Shown: positions 36,173 through 45,484, counted from the first letter of the stretch. The stretch: DNA of 64,000 bases from Gammaproteobacteria bacterium (GCA_026706935.1 JAPOXV010000013.1:124001-188000), one strand, 5' to 3'. The notes: a model not told the origin generated them from the letters alone. Translations and numbers: made by a program.

Positions 36173-36448
36173 ATGGCAATCGAGAACGAAACTGTCGAGA
36201 ATCTAATCAAAGCTTCGGATTTCAAGTCCAAGTGTCTGAAACTGATGGATACAGTGGCACAAACGGGCGAAGAGCTCGTAATTACGAAAAATGGCGAACC
36301 CATCGCGAAACTCGTTCCGTATCGAGTTCGTCCGGAATCAATTTTCGGTATCGACCGAGGTTCGATTCGTATTCTCGGTGATATTGTTGAACCACTAGAC
36401 GTCGAATGGGAAGCCATGAAGGACGACCCAATAGCGCAAGGCAAATGA
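36173..36448 (+). CDS. Phd/YefM-type antitoxin
   Basis: Start at ATG 36173, immediately after a GTG at 36170. A 91-residue protein with the Phd/YefM core: ASDFKSKCLKLMDTVAQTG and EELVITKNGEPIAKLVPY (DNA-binding N-domain), then a C-terminal tail with VEWEAMKDD that should wrap the toxin. The stop overlaps the toxin start (ATGA). A decayed copy lies just upstream. Confidence 0.85.
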   Translation: MAIENETVENLIKASDFKSKCLKLMDTVAQTGEELVITKNGEPIAKLVPYRVRPESIFGIDRGSIRILGDIVEPLDVEWEAMKDDPIAQGK

Positions 36449-36843
36449 TCCTTCTTGACACGCACGTTCTGCTCTGGGTACGGCTTGGTTCCGACCGAAT
36501 AGGACAACAGACTAGGCAACTCATCGAAGCATCTTGGCAGCACGACAACATCTGCGTTTCCGCAATCTCCTTCTGGGAAATCGCACTCTTGCAACGAAAG
36601 CATCGCGTAGAACTCGATCAAGACGTCGATGTTTGGCGACGCACCGTACTCGAACAAGGCACGAAGGAACTTCCGGTGAATGGCAAAATCGCAATTCGTG
36701 CCGTGTATTTAGGGGGATTGCACGCAGACCCAGCTGATCGCATCATCGTATCGACAGCCTTAGAAGGATTCCAATTAGCAACAGTCGATCGTCGCATACT
36801 TGGATGGCATGGCGATTTGGAACGGATTGACGCGACGCGTTAG
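36445..36843 (+). CDS. vapC: PIN-domain toxin partner of Phd antitoxin
   Basis: Start at ATG 36445, in an ATGA overlap; the longer frame from 36406 would lie inside the antitoxin. A 132-residue PIN protein beginning MILLDTHVLLWVRLG (Asp5), with ISFWEIALLQRK (Glu), HADPADRIIVSTAL (Asp) and LATVDRRIL (Asp). The LLDTHxLLW start is typical of Phd-partnered PIN toxins. Confidence 0.87.
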   Translation: MILLDTHVLLWVRLGSDRIGQQTRQLIEASWQHDNICVSAISFWEIALLQRKHRVELDQDVDVWRRTVLEQGTKELPVNGKIAIRAVYLGGLHADPADRIIVSTALEGFQLATVDRRILGWHGDLERIDATR

Positions 36844-36879
36844 GTCATTGGCCTAATTTCCGTTATTTCCAAGCTTCGA

Positions 36880-37641
36880 TCAATCTGCCACAACCAAGAC
36901 ATCCAGCTCCACTAAGTCGTCGAGTCGCGACGACAGTCGTTCTAAACGCATTTTGTCCAGTTTAGCGGAATCCCCCAGCACGGTTTGAATGGCATCTAAG
37001 CCCGTCATTGGTGTACGCAAAGTCTCGACGAGGTTTGCCGTAAACGCATCGACATGCTTAACATCGACCTTATCGGCGCGGTTCCGAAAACCCAGAGCCC
37101 ATGTTGGCTTCTCGGGCGGCTCGACGGGTTGAGAATCCACTGAGATCTTGTTAACAGGCCACACATACCGTCGCACCAGCGAAAGCTCCGACGTTTTCAG
37201 CTTCGTACCGAGTGGATCTGCGCATGGCTTGTAACTAGGCAATACGCCAACCATTCGATCGAAGTACAACGGCAACCATTCGTAGTGACAGAGCTCAACG
37301 AGAAACGGTGGATCGCTCATCTTTGATCGATCCATCGCTAGGTATGCGATGAATTCCTCAGAAATCTGCGCGAAATATGGACTTTTACATTGATGACGAT
37401 GTACGAAATCGCGGATCATCCCGTTCCAGCGCTCTTCACCAAGAATCTTCTTAGTCCGTTCGAACCGCATAGAGCAGAACGACTCAATGTTGTTGTAGAA
37501 CAGTCGGTTGTAAATCGCCATCCGACGCGGTTCGATCCCATCTGGGATGGGATTCAGTTCTGGATTGCGAATGTGTGCTGCGAAATCGAGCTGCAGCGCC
37601 TGGAACTTTGGTAGGTTCTGCCCTTCAACCGGCTTAGTCAC
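36880..37641 (-). CDS. bufC: BufC-like protein (DUF2063, MNIO partner)
   Basis: Start placed at GTG 37641 (VTKPVEGQNLPKFQALQLDFAAHI), which overlaps the bufB stop by 8 bases; a longer frame reaches back to 37722. About 253 residues. The N-terminal DUF2063 domain shows FAAHIRNPE, RRMAIYNRLFYNNIESFCSMRF and HRHQCKSPYF. In characterised systems this protein binds the precursor peptide and delivers it to the MNIO enzyme. Here no precursor gene is next door. Confidence 0.8.
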   Translation of the reverse strand: MTKPVEGQNLPKFQALQLDFAAHIRNPELNPIPDGIEPRRMAIYNRLFYNNIESFCSMRFERTKKILGEERWNGMIRDFVHRHQCKSPYFAQISEEFIAYLAMDRSKMSDPPFLVELCHYEWLPLYFDRMVGVLPSYKPCADPLGTKLKTSELSLVRRYVWPVNKISVDSQPVEPPEKPTWALGFRNRADKVDVKHVDAFTANLVETLRTPMTGLDAIQTVLGDSAKLDKMRLERLSSRLDDLVELDVLVVAD

Positions 37642-38476
37642 GCGAGTTCGTCTGAATTCTGCGGATTTGTTGACTTTCGTCGAGCAATTCGCTAAGCGGC
37701 GGAAAATTGAAATCTCGTTCAAGCAGAGTTGGCATTACACCGAACGTCTTGAATGCTTCGAGGAGCAAGTCATACACGGGATCGATGATTGGTGCTGCAT
37801 GGGTGTCGACGCGCAGATCTTCTGCTTCGACTTTGTGCCCCGCAATATGAACGTAATCAGCTCGTTCCGCCGGCATCGCATGCAAGAACTCAACTGCATC
37901 GTACCGATGGTTGATGCTATTTACGTGTATGTTGTTGACATCCAGTAGGAATTTACAGTCCGCCTCCTCAATTACCGCATTGATGAATTCCGATTCCGGC
38001 ATTTCTTGGCCTGGCGCCGCGTAATAGGAAACGTTCTCAACCGCAATCTGGCGCTCAAGTACGTCTTGAACGAACTTGATGCGTCCGGAGACGTAGTGAA
38101 CAGCCTCTTCAGTAAACGGAATCGGCATCAAGTCGTATAGCTGACCGAAGTCGCCACAAAAACTCAAATGATCTGAGTAGGACTTTGCGTTGATCTCGTT
38201 GAGAAACACCTTGAGTTGTGCGAGGTAATCCATGTCGAACGACGCTGGACCCCCAATCGAGAGCGACAACCCGTGACAAACCACTGGATACCGTTCAACC
38301 ATCGCTCGGAATCGCTTACCCCATCGACCCCCTACACCAATCCAGTTCTCCGGTGCACATTCGACGAAGTCGATGTGCTTGGCCATGGCTGTGGCATGCT
38401 CTTCATAGGCATCAAACATGCCACGTCGCAGTCCTAAACCGCAACCTGAAACAGGATAATCGTCTGGACTCTTCAT
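37634..38476 (-). CDS. bufB: MNIO-family enzyme, BufB-like (DUF692)
   Basis: A 280-residue TIM-barrel protein of the multinuclear non-heme iron oxidase family. Signature pieces: CGLGLRRGM, VCHGLSLSIGG, SYSDHLSFCG, AVENVSYY, FLLDVNNIHVNSINH, YVHIAGH and THAAPI, which carry the His/Asp/Glu metal ligands. Known members modify cysteines of small precursors (BufA, MbnA and others), often linked to copper. It follows hrpA by only 4 bases and overlaps bufC, so the three form one operon. Confidence 0.88.
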   Translation of the reverse strand: MKSPDDYPVSGCGLGLRRGMFDAYEEHATAMAKHIDFVECAPENWIGVGGRWGKRFRAMVERYPVVCHGLSLSIGGPASFDMDYLAQLKVFLNEINAKSYSDHLSFCGDFGQLYDLMPIPFTEEAVHYVSGRIKFVQDVLERQIAVENVSYYAAPGQEMPESEFINAVIEEADCKFLLDVNNIHVNSINHRYDAVEFLHAMPAERADYVHIAGHKVEAEDLRVDTHAAPIIDPVYDLLLEAFKTFGVMPTLLERDFNFPPLSELLDESQQIRRIQTNSRD

Positions 38477-38480
38477 AACC

Positions 38481-41400
38481 TCAATCGTTTACGTATGCCC
38501 TTTCCAGTCGTTCAAACGTCTGCGTCAGCCGTTTCCGCGAGGTCTTTTCCTTGGTGCCTAGTTTTTGATGGAACAATGCGACACGCAACTCAGCCAATAG
38601 AAACTTAGCGTCAACGAGATCTGGCATGTCCCCGGCACGCGCTACCAAGGCTTCCAATCGGTTTTCCCACTCCCGTGCATTAGACATCAGTTCCTCATCT
38701 TTCGACACCCGGCCTTGAAAATGGTTGATTCGATAGAGCATCGCCTCTAGATAGCGTGGAAGATCTGCCAACCGTTCGTAAGGGGTTTGCCACATGAAAT
38801 CTGCGGGAACAATGCTCGAAAGCTGGTCCTCTAAATCCGTTTTCGCTGACGTCAAAACCGCGCTACTTATGTTCTCAACTGCTAACGATACGTCGAATCG
38901 CTTCTCGGCTATGTCCGAGCAGGTCGCAATGAGGTCAAGCCCGTTTGATACGAACTCGCCACGGTGTGCAGTGAGTAGACGGTCAAATTGCGATCTAGTC
39001 TCAATACGTTCGTCACCGTTGAGGTACACGTAACGTGCGACGCTCATTAACAGCGAATCCAGTATTGCGTTGGGATCTGAAAGTTTCGCCAACTGCATGT
39101 GCATGTTGGTTTCTTTCTGATACTCCTTTTTCAAGTACCGCACTGATTGACTTTCTGAAAGTACGAATAGTCTGCATAACCCTTTTTCGTGCCATACCCT
39201 TTGTTCTGCTTCATTGACGGCAATCTCGATCGCAACATGGTCACCTTTATCGACGAGTGCAGGGAATACGGTGAAATCATTGTGGCCTTGACGAAGTCGC
39301 CGCTTTGTTTCTATTCCTTGCTCGGGGAACTTGACATGTCGTTCCGCCGATGCAGAAATCGTAGTTGCTTCATCGACTAATGCGTCCGCCAAAGTCGCTC
39401 CGTGTCGTCGTTTTAACGCCACCAAATCTCTGTCTTGATCGAGTACAGCACCACGTCGATTGGTCCACTGGACATTCATCCTCAGAAACGGACTTAGTTT
39501 CGCTTCTTCCCACGCGTCCAGTGGCACTTGGACGCGATAGAAATCCGCCAACGTGCGACTCAATACATCGTAGAAATTGCCGATCCGGTATCGCGACGGT
39601 CGCAGTAGGTAGTCGCATAACTGCTCTACTCGATCAGGAATGGGAACCAAATGCCTTCGATACTGCTTAGGTAGACTTTTTAATAGCTCGGTCAGTTTCT
39701 CAGCTAATCGCCCAGGTACTAACCACTGCACCGCATCAAGCGACAATGAACCGATGTTTTCTGCCTTCACTTGAACGGATACCCCGTCAGCAACATCGCC
39801 CGGCGCAAACCGATATCTCAAGGGCCATCGATGGTCGTCAATCACGAGTTCACCAGGGAACGCGGCGTTCGTAAGGTCTTCGTCAGGGCGTCGCAGTAGG
39901 TCACTATCCGTCATGCGCAACCGATCGAGTTCAGCCGAACTCGCGTCGTTGAACCACCTTTCGAACGTACGGACATTGAAAACGTCGTCAGGTATTCGCT
40001 CAAGGTAAAAACTCGCTTGGACCCGAGGCGCAACGACGACATCGGTTCTTCGCTCGCGTGCTTGAATCTTGAGTAATTTCGACAGGAGCTGACGATTGTG
40101 CTTGAGAAACGGCCAGGGACGCAGCTGCTTTGGTTCTACTAAGGCATGCCGAACGAAGAGCTCGCGCGCAAGCTCGGCATCTCGCGGCGCGAGTCTTAGT
40201 GGGCGTCGTTCGTATACCGGCAAGCCATAGAGCGTTGCGCGACTTAAGATCATCGCTTCACCACGACAATCGTCCCAATACTCGTCGAAATAACGGAGTT
40301 TGAGCAACCGACTAGCGACGTCCTCGATCCATTTGCGTTCGATCGAAGCGACGGTTCGCGCGTAGACGCGTCCGGTCTCGACGATTTCGGCTGCAACGAC
40401 CCACTTTGGAGCGGCTTTTGCAAGCCGACTACCGGGTAGCAATTGAAAACGCAAATCGTGCACACCCGCGTACTTTTGTTTTTCCTCTTTGGTTCCGATC
40501 AGACCTAGTGAACCGGTCAAGATCGCCGTGTGCAGGTTCTTGTATGACGCCCGTTTTGAATTCAATCGCAACCCGAGACGTTGGCAATATCCGGTTAATT
40601 GACGATGTAACGAACGCCATTCGAAGTATCGGTTCGGCGATATGAAATGTCTTTCTAATAAACGTCGGAACGTCGAACTCGTATTCGCTTGCCGTTCGCG
40701 CTCCGCCCAAAACCACAGGTTGACCAACGCGAGAAAATCCGATTTTTCGTCGCTAAAACGCTCTTGTGCCGTATCCGCCGCTTCGCGTTGGTTGTGAGGT
40801 CGCAGACGTGGATCCTGCGCAGTTAACGCAGACACGACAATCAGCGCTTCTTTCAACGCATTCCGATGGGCGGCTTCAATCAACACTCGCGCATACCGAG
40901 GATCAATCGGCATTCGAGCCATCTGACGGCCGAGTCCAGTCAATTGCCCATCGTCAAGTGCGCCGAGCTCGTGCAACAGACGTTCCGCTTGTCCGATACT
41001 GCGCTCATCCGGTGGTTCAAGAAATGGGAACTTGCGGATATCGCCTAGACGAAAGTGCTTCGTCTGCAAGAGTACGGATGCGAGATTGGTCCGCTTTAAT
41101 TCAGGATCCGTGTAACGCGGCACGCGTTCATAGACCGCTTCAGAATAAACCCGATAGCAAATCCCGGGCGCTACCCGACCACATCGACCCATACGTTGAT
41201 CAGCGCTGGCTTGCGACACCTGTTCGATGGGTAGACGTTGTACCCGTGACCGAGCGCTATAGCGACTTATCCTCGCCTTACCTAGATCAATGACGAATCG
41301 GATGTTAGGTACCGTCAGACTGGTTTCGGCGACATTGGTCGACAACAAGATTCGTTGCTTGCCTGACGGTTGAAAGATTCGCTGCTGGTCACGCGGCGGT

Positions 41401-42269
41401 AACCGCGCATAGAGCGGCAGAACCTCGAGTTGCTTGGGGAAGCGTCGCCGAATCCGATTGGACCATTCGAGAATCTCCTGCTCGGTAGGCAGGAACATCA
41501 AGATGTCCTTCGCACCTCTGACTCCGGATTCGAGGATCTCGTCTAAACAACCGAACACCGTGCCTTCTAGATCATCATCTGGTGGCCGGTACTCGACGGT
41601 CACCGGATAGCTTCGACCTTCCACCTCAACCACCGGCGCGTTGTCGAAGTGTCGGCTGAAACTCTCGACATCGATCGTCGCGCTCGTGATGATGACCTTG
41701 AGTTCTGGACGTTTATCGATCAACCGACGCAGGAGTCCCAATAAGAAGTCAACATTGAGCGTTCGTTCGTGCGCTTCATCCACGATAACAACCTCATACC
41801 TTCGCAGCTCTCGGTCTCGGTTGATCTCCGCAAGCAACATGCCGTCGGTCATGACTTTTACGAGCGAACGGCGGCTCCACGACTCGTCAAAACGAACGGC
41901 ATAGCCGATCTGCTCGCCGAGATTGACTTTCAGTTGCTCTGCAATTCGCCCTGCAACCGCTCGAGCGGCGAGGCGTCGGGGTTGGGTATGCGCGATCGTA
42001 GCGTTAACACCAAATCCTGCTTCTAGACAGGCAAGCGGTAGCTGGGTTGTCTTCCCAGAACCAGTCTCCCCAGCCACGATCACGACTTGATGAGTCTGCA
42101 GTAGCTCCTGGATACGCTCGATGTGCGCTGCGATTGGGAGATCCGAAGCGTAGTGGATCTCAGGGACGCTATCCTGTCGTTCACGAATCAACGTCCTTGA
42201 CAGACGCGGACCTGTGGACTTTTGACCGTTTGCGACCTCGGATTTACGCTTTGTTCGTCTAACAGCCAC
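38481..42269 (-). CDS. hrpA: ATP-dependent RNA helicase HrpA
   Basis: A 1,262-residue DEAH-box helicase, full length for proteobacterial HrpA (~1,300). Motif I is GETGSGKTT (67-75), motif II DEAH (164-167), motif III SATID; motif VI lies in QRMGRCGRVAPG. HA2/OB and the long HrpA-specific C-terminal DUF3418 domain follow. HrpA resolves stalled or collided ribosomes in E. coli. It heads a hrpA-bufB-bufC arrangement. Confidence 0.95.
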   Translation of the reverse strand: MAVRRTKRKSEVANGQKSTGPRLSRTLIRERQDSVPEIHYASDLPIAAHIERIQELLQTHQVVIVAGETGSGKTTQLPLACLEAGFGVNATIAHTQPRRLAARAVAGRIAEQLKVNLGEQIGYAVRFDESWSRRSLVKVMTDGMLLAEINRDRELRRYEVVIVDEAHERTLNVDFLLGLLRRLIDKRPELKVIITSATIDVESFSRHFDNAPVVEVEGRSYPVTVEYRPPDDDLEGTVFGCLDEILESGVRGAKDILMFLPTEQEILEWSNRIRRRFPKQLEVLPLYARLPPRDQQRIFQPSGKQRILLSTNVAETSLTVPNIRFVIDLGKARISRYSARSRVQRLPIEQVSQASADQRMGRCGRVAPGICYRVYSEAVYERVPRYTDPELKRTNLASVLLQTKHFRLGDIRKFPFLEPPDERSIGQAERLLHELGALDDGQLTGLGRQMARMPIDPRYARVLIEAAHRNALKEALIVVSALTAQDPRLRPHNQREAADTAQERFSDEKSDFLALVNLWFWAERERQANTSSTFRRLLERHFISPNRYFEWRSLHRQLTGYCQRLGLRLNSKRASYKNLHTAILTGSLGLIGTKEEKQKYAGVHDLRFQLLPGSRLAKAAPKWVVAAEIVETGRVYARTVASIERKWIEDVASRLLKLRYFDEYWDDCRGEAMILSRATLYGLPVYERRPLRLAPRDAELARELFVRHALVEPKQLRPWPFLKHNRQLLSKLLKIQARERRTDVVVAPRVQASFYLERIPDDVFNVRTFERWFNDASSAELDRLRMTDSDLLRRPDEDLTNAAFPGELVIDDHRWPLRYRFAPGDVADGVSVQVKAENIGSLSLDAVQWLVPGRLAEKLTELLKSLPKQYRRHLVPIPDRVEQLCDYLLRPSRYRIGNFYDVLSRTLADFYRVQVPLDAWEEAKLSPFLRMNVQWTNRRGAVLDQDRDLVALKRRHGATLADALVDEATTISASAERHVKFPEQGIETKRRLRQGHNDFTVFPALVDKGDHVAIEIAVNEAEQRVWHEKGLCRLFVLSESQSVRYLKKEYQKETNMHMQLAKLSDPNAILDSLLMSVARYVYLNGDERIETRSQFDRLLTAHRGEFVSNGLDLIATCSDIAEKRFDVSLAVENISSAVLTSAKTDLEDQLSSIVPADFMWQTPYERLADLPRYLEAMLYRINHFQGRVSKDEELMSNAREWENRLEALVARAGDMPDLVDAKFLLAELRVALFHQKLGTKEKTSRKRLTQTFERLERAYVND

Positions 42270-42497
42270 TGGATCGGTTCTGTGCGAAACCCACCACGAA
42301 ATTAACGGTGAGGGATTTCACAAAGGTCAAGAGTGAAGTGAATTATCCAATGGCCCATATGTAGTAGATTGTAGTTTTGAGTTTGCACTCATGTAACACG
42401 CCTCCTAACTCATTGATCTAATTCCGTATTCAGGCAGCTTCGTGTACTCGTCAAGGGGGTAATTTCTTTTGCGTGGTCACGTAATCCAGCTTAGGCT

Positions 42498-43709
42498 TTG
42501 ACTGTGATTACATACACCTACAAGGCGAAGCTGAACGCCCCTACCCATCGGAACCTCACCGAGTTCCTCACGCAGCAACGGTTGCTCTACAACGGGGCAC
42601 TGCAGGAACGCATCGACTGTTATCAGAAAACCGGTGAGAGCATCAGTCTGTTTGACCAACGCGGCTCGCTGACGAAGATTCGCCACACCGATGAATGGTT
42701 TGGAAAGTTTGACCGGTGGTGCCAAGATTCGGCGTTGGTGCGCGTTGATCGGGCGTTCAAGCGGTTTTTCCGGGAAGGTCGCGGATTCCCGCGCTTCAAG
42801 TCAGCCAGGCGCGGCGTGATGTCGTTTGAGACGCTTTACAAGAAGCCCACCTTTAACGGCAAGTACGGGTCTGTGAAGCTCAAGGGGATCGGGCGGTTCC
42901 GCTGGCGGCAGGACCATCGCTGTGACGCTCGCGACCAAGTGAAGGTCGTCCGGGTGGTCCAACGCCCGACGGGGATCTTCATCCAGCTGGTGTGCGACCA
43001 TGAGATCCGTCGCCTCGGGTTGAATCGTGCCATCGGCATCGATGTCGGGGTACGTGTGAGCGCGGCGTTATCCGACGGTACGGTGATTCCGCGACATACC
43101 TCGGACCGTTCCGAGATCCGCCGCAAGCAACGTGCCCTGAGTCGTTGCAAGCCAGGGTCGAAGCGACGCGAGAAACGACGCCAGTCGCTTACGCGTGCGT
43201 GTTATCGGGCACGTGTGCGTCGTCACAACGCCATTCATCGTCTTACGAACGACATCGTTAAAAAGCATGGCAAATGGATCGCGGTGGAAGATCTCGACAT
43301 CCAAGCAATGACCGCCACCGCGAAGGGTACGGCAGAATGTCCAGGACGTCAGGTCAAGCAGAAGACCGGGTTGAATCGCTCGATCCTCGACCAGAACTGG
43401 GGTACGTTCATCAATCAACTCGATTACAAGGCTGCAAGCGCCGGTGGTCAGTTGGTGCGCGTCGACCCCAAATACACCACGCAACGCTGTTCGAATTGCG
43501 GTGGTTTACCGGTCACAAAGTTGACGCGGAACGATCGTTGGTATCACTGCTTCCATTGCGGATATGGTGAGGACCGCGACGTGAACGCGTCGAAGAATGT
43601 GTTGCTCAAAGGGCTTGCGCTCTTTGATGCGGGAGGCGCTATTCCCGCAGTGTCGGCAACTGAAAAACGGAATCAGAACATAAGTTCTGATCGGCACGGA
43701 ACCGTGTAA
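42498..43709 (+). CDS. tnpB: TnpB RNA-guided nuclease (IS605 OrfB)
   Basis: A 403-residue TnpB. The RuvC catalytic residues are intact: Asp182 (IGIDVGV), Glu264 (AVEDLDI) and Asp361 (DRDVNASKN). The zinc ribbon is CSNCG...CFHCG (Cys331, 334, 351, 354). The start is TTG 42498, with GTG 42504 as alternative (VITYTYKAKLN is the family N-terminus). TnpB proteins use an omegaRNA from the right end to cut DNA next to a short motif, which preserves the element. The coding tail runs through the right-end hairpin. The GC content looks higher than that of flanking genes, consistent with transfer. Confidence 0.92.
   Translation: MTVITYTYKAKLNAPTHRNLTEFLTQQRLLYNGALQERIDCYQKTGESISLFDQRGSLTKIRHTDEWFGKFDRWCQDSALVRVDRAFKRFFREGRGFPRFKSARRGVMSFETLYKKPTFNGKYGSVKLKGIGRFRWRQDHRCDARDQVKVVRVVQRPTGIFIQLVCDHEIRRLGLNRAIGIDVGVRVSAALSDGTVIPRHTSDRSEIRRKQRALSRCKPGSKRREKRRQSLTRACYRARVRRHNAIHRLTNDIVKKHGKWIAVEDLDIQAMTATAKGTAECPGRQVKQKTGLNRSILDQNWGTFINQLDYKAASAGGQLVRVDPKYTTQRCSNCGGLPVTKLTRNDRWYHCFHCGYGEDRDVNASKNVLLKGLALFDAGGAIPAVSATEKRNQNISSDRHGTV
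43672..43691 (+). other. Right-end hairpin of the TnpB element
   Basis: The 8-base arms ATCAGAAC and GTTCTGAT enclose the loop ATAA. It lies inside the last codons of tnpB. The same hairpin is conserved at 8918-8937 in the solo copy, so it is probably functional in the omegaRNA or as the single-strand transposase recognition structure. Confidence 0.7.
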
Positions 43710-43946
43710 TTAGTGTGAAAACCACGCAGAACTACACAAGCGCCTATCCAATCGATTGACCAATCAGATGTATTTCTTGCCGTTTCGTATGAGTGAGACC
43801 TCGATTCGAACCAAAATCACACGCGGGTCAACTGTCTCTTCAGTCTCCATCAAGTAGGCGTCGAGTCGAATAACAGGTGCATCAGACGACGGGTCGACAT
43901 TCATGTCATTCGCCGGGGTCAATCACGGCACGAATAAACGAACCTC

Positions 43947-44015
43947 AAATTAGCCGAACACGAGTACTTAAACTAGCCGAAGCAAAAAGATTAAATCTGC
44001 CGAACTTATCTTATT
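43947..44015. repeat. Three phased 23-bp repeats (AAAyTwGCCGAA core)
   Basis: Units start at 43947, 43970 and 43993, each exactly 23 bp. The first 12 bases are conserved (AAATTAGCCGAA, AAACTAGCCGAA, AAATCTGCCGAA) and the other 11 vary. They sit between two convergent genes. Iteron-like or protein-binding arrays share this geometry; function unknown. Confidence 0.6.
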
Positions 44016-44086
44016 GATCTACATAGATAAATTCTGATTTTAGTTCAAATCCATCGTTCCATAGCAACATGCACTACCTTGCCGTT

Positions 44087-45037
44087 TTATGACCGTTCGG
44101 TCGCGAACTCGTGCAAGGCATCGGCATAAGCGGAGATTTCATTCACCATCGTCAAACGATCCAGCCACTCCGCCGGAATCCCTTCTTCGCCATAGTAAGC
44201 ACCGGCAATTTGTCCGTAGATCGCACCAGTTGTGTCTGCGTCGTCTCCCAAGTTAACCGCAAGTAGTGCTCCGTGACGAAATGAGTCCGAACGGTCAAAC
44301 GCCCAAAGAGCTGCCTCTAGAGATCTAACGACGTATCCCGTACCTTCAATGGTTGGCGGTTCACGATGCTTGTACGAGCCTCCTGCTACCTCTTCAATCG
44401 AAACGCACAACGACGATTTCTGCCAAACCCAACCATCGTCGTCAACAGACGCTTGCAGAGTCTCCTGTTTACTAGCGCCTCGCAGTGCGTGAACCAGCAT
44501 GTACGAGAACACGCGACAGGCATCGACCGCTTCGGTACATCCGTGTGTGGTTCGAGATGACGTCGCAGCATACGCTACTGCATCTGACAGACTTGATGCG
44601 TAGAGCATTGGTATCGGCGCAAGCCGCATCAAAGAACCGTTGCCAGCTGCCATAGGATCTGTCGATCCGGCGATCGGATCGCCAGTACGAAGGAATCGAT
44701 CTAGCGCGTCGCCCACGGTATTACCAATATCAAAACAACGACCATTAGAAGAGAGATAGCCATTTTTGTACCACCGTACGTACAAATCCATCTGATGTCG
44801 GGCATCAAATCCTTGGCACTGAATGAGACTTTCGGCAAGGCACAACGCCATCGACGTGTCGTCGGTCCATTGACCCGGTTCCAATCCAAACGGACCACCA
44901 CCAACCATGTCTTTGATCGGCTCAAACGTCCCTGGTGAATGGAATTCGAGTGTCGTACCGAGCGCATCGCCTACTGCTAAACCTAGCAAACAGCCTCTAA
45001 ATCTGCTTTTCGTTAGATCGCTATTAGGCAAATCCAT
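44087..45037 (-). CDS. ADP-ribosylglycohydrolase (DraG/ARH family)
   Basis: A 316-residue protein. The dinuclear-metal motifs are complete: GLAVGDALG and QWTDDTSMAL in the N-terminal third, NGSLMRLAP in the middle and NLGDDADTTGAIYGQIAGA near the C-terminus. Such enzymes remove ADP-ribose from proteins (for example DraG on nitrogenase reductase) or nucleic acids. No partner ADP-ribosyltransferase is visible in the window, so the target is unknown. Confidence 0.88.
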   Translation of the reverse strand: MDLPNSDLTKSRFRGCLLGLAVGDALGTTLEFHSPGTFEPIKDMVGGGPFGLEPGQWTDDTSMALCLAESLIQCQGFDARHQMDLYVRWYKNGYLSSNGRCFDIGNTVGDALDRFLRTGDPIAGSTDPMAAGNGSLMRLAPIPMLYASSLSDAVAYAATSSRTTHGCTEAVDACRVFSYMLVHALRGASKQETLQASVDDDGWVWQKSSLCVSIEEVAGGSYKHREPPTIEGTGYVVRSLEAALWAFDRSDSFRHGALLAVNLGDDADTTGAIYGQIAGAYYGEEGIPAEWLDRLTMVNEISAYADALHEFATERS

Positions 45038-45188
45038 ATCTCACTTAAATATGAGCGCGACTGACCGTTATGGAAAGTTGCAGCGCCGTCCAAATGTAAC
45101 GTCCAAGAATGAGAGAATCGAGCGGTACTAAGCATTCGGATGTAGACAGCGAGGAGTAACGTCGCTCGTTCTATTATGGTGTTACCAC

Positions 45189-45204
45189 GTAGTACATTTA
45201 CTAC
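45189..45204. promoter_or_regulatory. Inverted repeat upstream of the third vapB
   Basis: Arms GTAGTA and TACTAC with a 4-base spacer, 17 bp upstream of the TTG start of vapB. Probable autoregulatory operator of this toxin-antitoxin operon. Confidence 0.45.
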
Positions 45205-45220
45205 ACGTGAGGGTTGAGGC

Positions 45221-45484
45221 TTGGCACTAAATATCCGTAATACCAAAACCGAAGATCTCGCCGCTACGGTCGCGCAAATAACTGGTGAAACAAAGACGGA
45301 AGCCGTCACTATCGCGTTGCAGGAACGCCTCACGAGACTCGAACGTCAAAGCAAAAGTCGAAGACTCGTTGACGAACTCAATGAAATCGCACTTCATTGT
45401 GCCGCACTACCAATTTACGACGACCGTTCAGCAAATGAAATAATCGGATATGACGAACGAGGGCTTCAACGTAATGGTGGTTGA
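45221..45484 (+). CDS. vapB: VapB-type antitoxin (PSK family), locus 3
   Basis: TTG start. An 87-residue protein (ALNIRNTKTEDLAATVAQITGETKTEAVTIALQERL) with tail DDRSANEIIGYDERGLQ; the closest paralogue in the window is at 24385. It is intact while its toxin is broken, so it may act as an orphan antitoxin against related toxins. Confidence 0.82.
   Translation: MALNIRNTKTEDLAATVAQITGETKTEAVTIALQERLTRLERQSKSRRLVDELNEIALHCAALPIYDDRSANEIIGYDERGLQRNGG

Larger units (their letters stand above)
42498..43745 (+). mobile_element. IS605-family TnpB-only element
   Basis: The right boundary is placed near 43745, where similarity to the copy at 8863-8994 ends. The left end was not resolved; only a short hairpin (CGTG-GT-CACG) near 42475 is seen. 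No tnpA (Y1 HUH transposase) is present, so the element could not move without help in trans. Confidence 0.7.

Noticed and set aside
40766-41293. 175-codon plus-strand frame inside hrpA
   Set aside because: Antisense to conserved helicase motifs; shadow frame.
43947-44015. CRISPR array
   Set aside because: Only three units with a 12-bp core and 11-bp variable part; CRISPR repeats and spacers are longer and no cas genes are nearby.
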